Shown here piece after piece: positions 1 to 5,873 of a stretch of DNA of 7,660 bases. The translations under genes and the position numbers were made by a program. Positions within the stretch are counted from its first letter, which is position 1. The number at the start of each line of letters is the position of its first letter. A model generated the notes under the pieces. The model saw nothing but the letters and a program-made list of their open reading frames with translations, was not told where the DNA came from and searched no databases. Source of the stretch: Candidatus Aenigmatarchaeota archaeon (lineage in GTDB: Archaea > Aenigmatarchaeota > Aenigmatarchaeia > QMZS01); contig JAFGCN010000020.1 in the NCBI GenBank assembly GCA_016932615.1, positions 1 to 7,660 on the forward strand, given 5' to 3'.

Positions 1-38
1 AAAAACATCAGGACAAATTTGGGTATAGTTATTATATT

Positions 39-3000
39 ATGGACGCTCAGGAGTACTTCCAGAAGCTCGGATCTCAAATCGACCGCCATTATGAGGTGGC
101 AAACGAGGCGCGAAGCAGGGGAAAGGATGTGGAAACCCGTGTAGAGTGCATGCCAGCCGCCGACAAGAACAACCGGTGCATCGAAATCCTCTCAACCATG
201 TACCCCCAGTTTGCCGAAAAGGAAAACCGGGAAAAGATTCTTGCCCGGCTTGACGAGCTTGAGAAGGAGTACGGAATCGGCTCTGACCCTGCGGCTCTTG
301 AGATTTCAAAGGAGATCGCCCTTGAAAAGTTCTTCAAATTCAAGGACCGGGAAACTGCGGTTGCGGCAGGCCTTCGCTTCGGCTGCGCCTTCAACACCAA
401 GGGGGTAGTCGGCGCCCCGCTTGAGGGAATAACAAACGTAAAAATCGACCCAAAGGACAAGTTCCTTTATGTTTACTATGCCGGACCCATAAGGACTGCC
501 GGCGGAACCGCCCAGGTCTTCACGCTCTTTCTTGCAGACCACATAAGGCGCGCCCTTGGGCTTTCCATATACAAGGCAACCAAAGAGGAAATGGAGCGGT
601 ACTACACAGAGCTTAACGACTACCTGACGTACGTTACAAGAAAGCAGTACAAGCCGTCTGAAGAAGAAGTAAATTTCCTTGTTTCCCACGTGCCAATCTG
701 CCTGACCGGAGAAGCAACCGAGCAGAGGGAAGTTTCCCGCCATAAGGACTGCGAAAGGGCGGAAACGACAAGAATCCGCGGCGGGATGTGCCTGGTATAT
801 CTTGACGGCCTCCCTCTGAAGGCAGAAAAACTCAACAAGAAGCTCAAAAAATATGGCGAGAAGATGGGGCTTGTCGAAACCTGGTCGTGGCTTGAGGAGT
901 TCATAAAAATCAAGAAAGGCAAAAAGGCCGACGGGGGGTCCGGAGGAAAGGTTTACAAATTCCTTGAGGAGGTGCCTGCCGGAAGGCCGGTTTACGCTAT
1001 GCCCGACAGAAAGGGCGGGTTTCGCCTTCGCTACGGAAGGTCAAGGGCAATGGGCTCCGGATGCTTTGGCTTTCACCCCGCAACACAGGCAGTCCTGGAC
1101 TCGTTCCCTGCAGTTGCCTCCCAGATGAAAATAGAAGTTCCCGGCAAGGGCTGCACTGTATCAGTCTGCGACTATATAGAGCCGCCGATTGCAAAGATGA
1201 AAAACGGGGACGTAGTGCAGCTGCATACGCTTGAGGAAGCAAAAGCCGCTTACAAGGATATAGACAAGATTCTCTTCGTCGGCGACATGCTTGTTACATA
1301 CGGCGACTTCGTTGAGAATGGAGAGAAGCTGATACCAACACCCTATGTGGAAGAGGTCTGGAAGTACGACCTGGAGGATGCAAAAGAAGCGGCTGAAGAC
1401 GCGATAGGAAAGGAAAAATTGGATGCGCTCCTAAAGGACCCAAAAACAATCGACGCAAAAACAGCAATAGCTCTGGCGGAAAAAGGCATTCCACTCCACC
1501 CAAAGTACCTGCAGTTCTATGACGGGATAAGCGCTGGCGAGATGGCAGGGCTTGCAAGATACCTTCAGTCTGGCGAAAAAAAGGACGGTCGGCTGGTGCT
1601 TAAAAACAATGAAGGAAAATTGCTTCTGGAGAAAGCAATTATCCCACACAAGCTGTCCCTTGACAAGCTTTATGTGGTCATCGAGGATGCCACGCCCCTG
1701 ATAAAGACCTTTGAAGGTGTAATGCCGGAAGAAGTAGAAAAAGAAGAGCTCTCCGGCTACGCGCTTTTGGACAAATACTCTCAGTTCAAGATAATGGAAA
1801 AAGCCACCAAGTACGTCGGGGCAAGGATGGGCCGGCCTGAAAAGTCGATGCTTCGAAAGATGAAGGGCTCGCCCCAGATTCTTTTCCCCGTCGGGGAGAA
1901 GGGAGGCCGGATGAGAAACCTCGTTGATGTCGAAAACCTTATAACTGAGCTAAGCGAATTTGTCTGCCCGGAGCACGGCGCTTCAGTTTTCCCCTACTGC
2001 CTTCGGTGCGGCAGGCACCTGAAAGCTCCGACCCAGCAGAAAAAGCAGATTTATGTCCGGGGGCTCCTGAACGAGGCCTACCAGCGGCTCCAGGAGCCGC
2101 GCCTCGAGATGATTAAGGGCGTAAAGGGCGTCGTGTCAAAAAGAAAAGTCCCCGAGCCAATCGAGAAAGGAATCCTCAGGGCAAAGCACGGGCTCTATGT
2201 CTTCAGGGACGGAACGATAAGGTTCGACATGGTAAACGCGCCGATTACCCACTTCAAGCCAAGGGAAACCGGCACAAGTATCGAGAAACTGAAAGAACTG
2301 GGCTATACTCACGATGTTCACGGGCAGGAACTTACAGACGAAAACCAGGTGATTGAGATGTTCCCCCAGGACCTGCTTCTTTCAAAATACGGCGAGGAAA
2401 GCGCAGCCGACTACTTCCTGTCAGTCTCGAAATTTATAGATGACCTCCTGGTGAAGTTTTACGGGCTTCCTGCGTTTTACAATGCAAAGACTCCTGATGA
2501 TCTTGTGGGCCAGCTTTTCCTTGACATCGCCCCCCACACTATTGCCCCTGTCGTCTGCCGCCTTATAGGCTTTACGGACAACCGCTGCCACTACGCCCAC
2601 CCCTACCTTTTCGCGGCAACCAGGCGTGACTGCGACGGTGAGGAAAACGGGGTAATTCTCATGATGGACTGCCTACTCAATTTCTCAAAGGAGTACATTT
2701 CCGAAAGGAGGGGCTCGATTTCCGACGCCCCACTCACCATCTCCACTATCCTGAACCTGGGTGAGGTCGATGACGAGGTTTATGACATGGACATTGCCTT
2801 TCGCTACCCTAAAGAGTTTTACCAGAAAACTCGCGAGCGGCTCTTCCCCTGGGAGACGGGAGTAAAAATCGAGCAGGTAAACGCCCGGCTTGGAAAAGAC
2901 ACCTGCTACTCGGGGCTTGGCTACACGACCGAAAACACCAGCATAAACCTTGCGGTGCACCTGACGACCTACAAGACTGCAGAAGACATGGTCGAAAAAA

Positions 3001-3377
3001 TCAACCGCCAGCTCGACCTGGCAAAAAAGCTGAAGTGTGTGGACGAGAGATTCGTCGCGCAAAAAATTCTTTCAAGCCACTTCATAAAGGACATCAAAGG
3101 CAACTTCAGGACGTTTTTCAGCCAGACCTTCAGATGCACTTCCTGCAACAATGTCATAAGGCGCCCGCCACTTGCAGGAAAATGCCCTCGCTGCAATGGC
3201 CCTCTTGTCCTGACCGTCTCCGAAGGCACGATAGTTAAGTACCTTGAAGCATCAAAGAAGATTGCAGAGGACTTCAACATGGACTCCTACACGATAAACC
3301 AGCTTAACATGATGCAAAACCAGCTAAACAACATTTTCGGCAAAAAAGCCCGGCAAAGCTCTTTGGCAGCATTCTAA
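39..3377 (+). CDS. polC: DNA polymerase II (family D) large subunit DP2
   Basis: This is the catalytic large subunit of archaeal replicative polymerase PolD, which extends primers at the fork with the proofreading small subunit DP1 (not in this window). The 1112 residues cover the whole family: an N-terminal helical region (about 1-120), the conserved YYAGPIRTAGGTAQ block near 146-160, the RMGRPEK...RKMK block at 596-609, and the core barrel block LFAATRRDCDGEENG around 857-871. A first zinc site is C643/H646/C654/C657 and a C-terminal one is C1033/C1036/C1049/C1052. No intein interrupts the core, although some euryarchaeal homologues carry one. The last residues, QSSLAAF (1106-1112), match the QxxLxxF core of a PCNA-interacting peptide. 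The catalytic motif is DCDGEEN where I recall NCDGDED in Pyrococcus-type enzymes. The start is the ATG at 39, where the family N-terminus (EYFQKL...) begins; only 38 upstream bases are present and no convincing TATA box is visible in them. Confidence 0.97.
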   Translation: MDAQEYFQKLGSQIDRHYEVANEARSRGKDVETRVECMPAADKNNRCIEILSTMYPQFAEKENREKILARLDELEKEYGIGSDPAALEISKEIALEKFFKFKDRETAVAAGLRFGCAFNTKGVVGAPLEGITNVKIDPKDKFLYVYYAGPIRTAGGTAQVFTLFLADHIRRALGLSIYKATKEEMERYYTELNDYLTYVTRKQYKPSEEEVNFLVSHVPICLTGEATEQREVSRHKDCERAETTRIRGGMCLVYLDGLPLKAEKLNKKLKKYGEKMGLVETWSWLEEFIKIKKGKKADGGSGGKVYKFLEEVPAGRPVYAMPDRKGGFRLRYGRSRAMGSGCFGFHPATQAVLDSFPAVASQMKIEVPGKGCTVSVCDYIEPPIAKMKNGDVVQLHTLEEAKAAYKDIDKILFVGDMLVTYGDFVENGEKLIPTPYVEEVWKYDLEDAKEAAEDAIGKEKLDALLKDPKTIDAKTAIALAEKGIPLHPKYLQFYDGISAGEMAGLARYLQSGEKKDGRLVLKNNEGKLLLEKAIIPHKLSLDKLYVVIEDATPLIKTFEGVMPEEVEKEELSGYALLDKYSQFKIMEKATKYVGARMGRPEKSMLRKMKGSPQILFPVGEKGGRMRNLVDVENLITELSEFVCPEHGASVFPYCLRCGRHLKAPTQQKKQIYVRGLLNEAYQRLQEPRLEMIKGVKGVVSKRKVPEPIEKGILRAKHGLYVFRDGTIRFDMVNAPITHFKPRETGTSIEKLKELGYTHDVHGQELTDENQVIEMFPQDLLLSKYGEESAADYFLSVSKFIDDLLVKFYGLPAFYNAKTPDDLVGQLFLDIAPHTIAPVVCRLIGFTDNRCHYAHPYLFAATRRDCDGEENGVILMMDCLLNFSKEYISERRGSISDAPLTISTILNLGEVDDEVYDMDIAFRYPKEFYQKTRERLFPWETGVKIEQVNARLGKDTCYSGLGYTTENTSINLAVHLTTYKTAEDMVEKINRQLDLAKKLKCVDERFVAQKILSSHFIKDIKGNFRTFFSQTFRCTSCNNVIRRPPLAGKCPRCNGPLVLTVSEGTIVKYLEASKKIAEDFNMDSYTINQLNMMQNQLNNIFGKKARQSSLAAF

Positions 3378-3479
3378 TCGGCACATTCATTTCAAAGCCA
3401 ACCAAGGCAAATCCCCTATAATTTTCCAAAAAAGCGCCGAAATTAGTGCAAGTAAGCTTCTAAAACCCGTGTTTGAAGG

Positions 3480-3491
3480 TTTATAAATAAT
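3480..3491 (+). promoter_or_regulatory. TATA-like box of the acidic microprotein gene
   Basis: The A/T-rich stretch TTTATAAATAAT lies 17-28 bases before the ATG at 3508. This is about the distance expected between an archaeal TATA box and the start of a leaderless transcript. The 102 bases between polC and this box hold no recognisable gene, so the microprotein probably has its own promoter and is not read from polC. A 12-bp imperfect palindrome, AAACCCGTGTTT (3463-3474, 10 of 12 positions symmetric), lies just upstream. Confidence 0.5.
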
Positions 3492-3507
3492 TAAAGTTTA
3501 TTAAAAA

Positions 3508-3633
3508 ATGAGCTTGTTCAAGTACAAAATGGATGAAGACGAAGACTTAACCGACGAAGAGGACACAGAAGAAGAAGACAGCTTCGACGAGGAAGCCGAC
3601 GAAGAAGAGGAAGAAGAGGAAGAAGACTGGTAA
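3508..3633 (+). CDS. Highly acidic 41-residue microprotein
   Basis: The gene starts at ATG 3508 behind a well-placed TATA-like box and ends at TAA 3631. The protein has a short N-terminal segment with two lysines and aromatics (MSLFKYKM). From residue 9 on it is almost all acidic: 26 of 41 residues are Asp or Glu, including eight consecutive Glu (32-39), and it ends D-W. Such a sequence should be disordered and strongly negative. I recognise no family. By analogy with other acidic tails it could bind a basic partner such as a ribosomal protein or a nucleic-acid-binding surface, but that is only inference. The DNA is a low-complexity GAA/GAC/GAG tract, so a non-coding purine-rich tract is possible. 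A proper start, stop, promoter and following T-rich tract favour a real gene. Confidence 0.6.
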   Translation: MSLFKYKMDEDEDLTDEEDTEEEDSFDEEADEEEEEEEEDW

Positions 3634-3640
3634 GCTAAGA

Positions 3641-3660
3641 TTTTTGATTATTTTACTTTT
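3641..3660 (+). terminator. T-rich candidate terminator
   Basis: Three T-runs (5, 4 and 4 T) sit within 20 bases, beginning 8 bases after the stop codon of the acidic microprotein. Archaeal termination commonly occurs at such U-rich stretches without a hairpin, and no stem is visible here. The same A/T-rich stretch lies 25-44 bases before the ATG of the next gene, so it may instead, or also, be that gene's promoter. Confidence 0.4.
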
Positions 3661-3684
3661 GTTGATTTGAATTTTATAGAGGTT

Positions 3685-4334
3685 ATGATACTGCTAAATA
3701 TCCCGTTTTTCGAGTCCCCTGACGACCTCCATTGCGGAGAAGCAAGCCTAAGAAGTGCACTGAAATACCTGTTTCCAGAAGAGAATTTTAGCTGGAAGGA
3801 GCTTGAAAAAATGACCCACCAACGGGAAGGAAGTTTTCCTTTCTTTATTGCCCACGCTCTGCATAAAAAAGGGCTCAAAACCAGGTATTTTTCAAGCCCA
3901 AATACTGAGAGTTTTAAAGAAACCTTCGAGAGGTGGAAGCGTGAAGAGTTTACGGACAGCCGGGACAAGCAGGATGCAGAATCATTCACCCCCAATTTAT
4001 AGAAACAATCGATCTTCTGGAAAAGGAGGGCGTCCTTCTAGAAAAGGAAATGTCCAACAAGAACCTTGAATCCCTGCTTAATGAGGGCTGCGCGGTTATC
4101 TGCTTTCTGAGCCATTATGCACTTTACCCAAGCAAAACTCCACGATACCCTTACGGGCACATGGTAATACTCACTGGCTTTGACCAGAGCTCAATCTACT
4201 TCCATGAAAACAACCCTAAGCACAGCGAGCCCAACAAGAAGCTGCCTAAAGAAGAGTTTTGCAGGGTCTGGGTCAACCCAGACGGAACCTTTGGTGACAC
4301 CATCGCCACATGGCCTAAAAAGCCACAGGAATAG
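3685..4334 (+). pseudogene. C39-like (papain-fold) cysteine peptidase family protein, frameshifted
   Basis: Two adjacent reading frames together make one C39-like domain. The first runs from ATG 3685 (or TTG 3667 in the same frame) to TAG 4000-4002. It holds the N-terminal motif of the family, NIPFFESPDDLHCGEASL, with the nucleophile candidate C17. The second frame continues to TAG 4332-4334 and holds the His motif YPYGHMVILTGFD (His codon 4158-4160), then HENNP and KLPKEEFCRVW. Read backwards from its ATG at 4050, the second frame stays open to 3945 and encodes sensible sequence (HPQFIETIDLLEKEGVLLEKE). One missing base between 3945 and 3999 therefore explains the break. Restoring it gives about 216 residues, a normal length for the family. 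The third catalytic position, often Asp in an HDP motif, reads Glu/Asn here. No slippery heptamer of the XXXYYYZ type is in frame in the overlap. It could be a real pseudogene or a sequencing error, for example in the C5 run at 3989-3993. The cellular role is unknown; such domains cleave peptides or act as transferases. Confidence 0.75.
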
Positions 4335-4344
4335 CCACTGAATT

Positions 4345-4360
4345 GAATAAATTATTTATC
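4345..4360 (+). promoter_or_regulatory. TATA-like promoter of the S8e-acetyltransferase unit
   Basis: The A/T-rich run GAATAAATTATTTATC fills most of the 36-base gap between the C39-like gene and the S8e start at 4371. Its AATAAATTA part is centred about 21 bases before the ATG, and no purine-rich ribosome-binding site precedes that ATG. A leaderless or very short-leader transcript is therefore likely, carrying S8e and probably the following acetyltransferase. Confidence 0.45.
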
Positions 4361-4370
4361 TACCTCTATT

Positions 4371-4742
4371 ATGGTCTTCTGGAACTCAAAGTCAAAGCGG
4401 AAAAAGACCGGCGGAGTGCTAAAGCCGGGCCACAAGAAGAAAAAATACCAGAGAGGCGGCACTTTCAAGGCCCCTAAAATCGGAGAGGAAATCATCTCAA
4501 GCCGAAGGGTTAGGGGGGGAAAGGACAAAACCGCAGTAATTATTGCTGAATTCGTGAATGTAGGCAAGAAAAAGCTTAAAATTGTCCAGGTTTCTGAAAA
4601 TAAGTCAAACTTCAGGTTCAACAGAGCCAAAATAATCACCAAAGGCGCGATTCTTGAGACTGAAAAGGGCATGGTGCGCGTCACAAGCAGGCCTGGGCAG
4701 GATGGGACAATAAACGGAGTTTTTGTCGAAGCTAAGAAATAA
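4371..4742 (+). CDS. rps8e: 30S ribosomal protein S8e
   Basis: This is a component of the archaeal small ribosomal subunit, shared with eukaryotes and absent from bacteria. The 123 residues fit the short archaeal form. The basic N-terminus carries the family pattern SKRKKTGG.LKPGHKKKKY (7-26). The RVRGG motif follows at 46-50, then the signature ITKGAILETEKG (89-100) and VTSRPGQDGTINGV (104-117). The start at ATG 4371 directly precedes the conserved basic segment; the usual family start MxWQ is replaced by MVFWN. The downstream acetyltransferase follows after 23 bases and is probably in the same transcript. Confidence 0.95.
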   Translation: MVFWNSKSKRKKTGGVLKPGHKKKKYQRGGTFKAPKIGEEIISSRRVRGGKDKTAVIIAEFVNVGKKKLKIVQVSENKSNFRFNRAKIITKGAILETEKGMVRVTSRPGQDGTINGVFVEAKK

Positions 4743-4754
4743 GGCATTATTGCC

Positions 4755-4759
4755 GGGAG
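4755..4759 (+). promoter_or_regulatory. Ribosome-binding site of the acetyltransferase gene
   Basis: GGGAG lies 6 bases before ATG 4766, in the short gap after the S8e stop. Unlike the promoter-proximal genes here, this one has a Shine-Dalgarno site. That is expected for an internal operon gene and supports ATG 4766 as the start. Confidence 0.5.
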
Positions 4760-4765
4760 CAGATT

Positions 4766-5293
4766 ATGAAACTTGCAATTTCTGGCCGCAGGGTGATTCT
4801 CCAGCCGCTCAAAAACGCAGATTCCAGGGAAATAGCGCTGCAGGCAAATGGCCGGCTTCTTGCAAAATTCACGTCAATTCCTCAGCCATACACAGCCAAA
4901 GCCGCCCTTGACTACATCAAACAGTCGAGGGATGAGGCAAAGGAAGGGAAAAGAAAGGATTTTGGCATAACCCTGAAGAAAAGCGGGCGGGTGATAGGGG
5001 TATTTTCAATATTTGGGATAAACAAAAAGGCAGGAAAAGCGGAAATCGGGTACTGGCTTGGGGAATCCTACTGGGGAAGAGGGCTTGGAACTGAAGCCAT
5101 GGAGCTTGCGGTAAGCTATTGTTTTGCGCAATTGTCCCTCGTAAAAATCTGGGCACGGGTCCGCCGCGGAAATACTGCTTCAAGGCGGCTGCTCGAAAAG
5201 TCCGGGTTTTCAAAAGAGCGAAAAAAGCCGACAAAGCCAAAAAACACTAAAGGCGCCCCGGCCATCTGTTACTCCCTTAGCAGACCAGTGTGA
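4766..5293 (+). CDS. GNAT family N-acetyltransferase (RimJ/RimL-like)
   Basis: The protein should move an acetyl group from acetyl-CoA to an amine, in this subfamily often a protein N-terminus. Its 175 residues follow the Acetyltransf_3 plan. It begins with ISGRRVILQPLKNAD (5-19). A beta-strand region GRVIGVFSIFGINKKAGKAEIGYWL spans 74-98. The acetyl-CoA-binding motif YWGRGLGTEA (102-111) has the R-G-x-G core. The C-terminal motif GNTASRRLLEKSGF (135-148) is typical of RimJ/RimL relatives. A lysine-rich stretch follows at 150-162 before the final strand. It lies 23 bases after S8e behind a GGGAG site, so the two are probably co-transcribed, which hints at a ribosomal or other protein substrate. 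The true substrate cannot be read from the sequence; small molecules and antibiotics are also substrates of this fold. Confidence 0.88.
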   Translation: MKLAISGRRVILQPLKNADSREIALQANGRLLAKFTSIPQPYTAKAALDYIKQSRDEAKEGKRKDFGITLKKSGRVIGVFSIFGINKKAGKAEIGYWLGESYWGRGLGTEAMELAVSYCFAQLSLVKIWARVRRGNTASRRLLEKSGFSKERKKPTKPKNTKGAPAICYSLSRPV

Positions 5294-5326
5294 TGATATC
5301 CAAAAGCAATCACCCGGCAGGAACAG

Positions 5327-5346
5327 AAAAATAAAGCTTATTAATT
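5327..5346 (+). promoter_or_regulatory. A/T-rich TATA-like region before the zinc-binding protein gene
   Basis: A stretch made almost only of A and T (AAAAATAAAGCTTATTAATT), in the 69-base gap after the acetyltransferase gene, lies 17-36 bases before ATG 5363. No Shine-Dalgarno site precedes that ATG. This suits a leaderless transcript separate from the S8e unit. The exact box cannot be fixed because several A/T-rich octamers overlap. Confidence 0.4.
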
Positions 5347-5362
5347 TAAGCCATATCCGTTA

Positions 5363-5572
5363 ATGAAGGAACAGGGCATGTGCTCAATTTGCTGGAAGGT
5401 TGATACTGTTCATAATTGCTCTCTTTGCGGAAGAACCGTCTGCGTAAACTGCCTGGATGCTTCGACTGGCCTTTGCAAGTCCTGCAAGGGCGGGGGCAGG
5501 CAGATGTCCGGAGAGGGCGTCGAGAAAGCGCGGGCCATAGAAGAAGACCCAACAGCCCAGTGGAGCTTATAA
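5363..5572 (+). CDS. Small zinc-binding protein with four CxxC pairs, FYVE/RING-like spacing
   Basis: The 69-residue protein has eight cysteines in four CxxC pairs: C7/C10, C19/C22, C27/C30 and C38/C41. The block HNCSLCGRTVCVNC (17-30) has the spacing C-x2-C-G-x3-C-x2-C seen in FYVE domains, followed by LCKSC, the analogue of the last FYVE pair. Two zinc ions could be held in a cross-brace, pairs 1+3 and 2+4, as in RING, FYVE and related treble-clef folds. FYVE lipid-binding residues such as the RR/KHHC patch are not present beyond one His before C19, so membrane lipid binding is not implied. Residues 42-69 are a Gly-rich then acidic tail without cysteines. It may serve in protein-protein or nucleic-acid contacts; no function is assigned. 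Its stop overlaps the stop of the convergent membrane-protein gene by 6 bases. Confidence 0.75.
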   Translation: MKEQGMCSICWKVDTVHNCSLCGRTVCVNCLDASTGLCKSCKGGGRQMSGEGVEKARAIEEDPTAQWSL

Positions 5573-5869
5573 ATTGTCGGGCGAAAAATAGAGGGGGGAA
5601 TTTGATAGTTTTTCGCTGCCCGAATACTTCTCTGCAAGGTATCCTATGACCAGTGTCCCAATAGCGCCTGCAGCAAAACCGAGGAAAAATCCAAGCCCTG
5701 GCGAGATGCCTGAGTTGGTTTCGTAAGCCCAGTTTTCAGCAAGAAGGCCTGCAGCAAATCCGACCAAGGGAGAAGCTTCAAGATAAGCAGAAGACATTAA
5801 AAGAAACTCTGGGGAAAAGTAGGGTGCTGTCAACGGGTCTTCCAAGTCACCAGGGTTTTGAGTCGCCAT
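5567..5869 (-). CDS. Small membrane protein with two GFAAG-containing hydrophobic segments
   Basis: The 100-residue protein starts at the ATG whose complement is 5867-5869, 4 bases after the stop of the upstream S-component-like gene. Translational coupling is therefore likely; a GGAG overlaps that stop but is only 1 base from the ATG. A polar N-terminus (1-30) is followed by a short hydrophobic segment (about 33-46) and a longer, Gly-rich one (about 56-79), then a polar tail. Both hydrophobic segments contain GFAAG (37-41 and 64-68) and end near a LAE motif, which suggests an internal duplication. I recognise no named family. Its position suggests an accessory subunit of the transporter encoded upstream, which is inference. 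M25 is an alternative start. Confidence 0.65.
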   Translation of the reverse strand: MATQNPGDLEDPLTAPYFSPEFLLMSSAYLEASPLVGFAAGLLAENWAYETNSGISPGLGFFLGFAAGAIGTLVIGYLAEKYSGSEKLSNSPLYFSPDNL

Positions 5870-5873
5870 ACTC

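Noticed and set aside
306-743. 145-codon minus-strand reading frame inside polC
   Set aside because: It lies antisense to highly conserved DP2 sequence, has no family resemblance and is a by-product of the codon use of polC. The other antisense frames in polC (for example 89-460 and 2685-3062) fail for the same reason.
1780-2660. Possible intein in the conserved DP2 core
   Set aside because: The conserved blocks are continuous and the total length of 1112 is normal for intein-free DP2. No intein splicing motifs or endonuclease domain are seen.
3378-3479. Possible structured RNA between polC and the microprotein (TCGGC at 3378-3382 against GCCGA at 3436-3440)
   Set aside because: The only pairing seen is 5 bp across a loop of more than 50 bases. 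There are no conserved RNA motifs and no tRNA features.
3945-4002. Programmed -1 ribosomal frameshifting in the C39-like gene
   Set aside because: No XXXYYYZ heptamer is in frame through the overlap and no clear downstream stem was found. A mutation or sequencing error is simpler.
4352-4747. 131-codon minus-strand reading frame across the S8e gene
   Set aside because: It is the exact antisense shadow of an unmistakable ribosomal protein gene and has no independent support.
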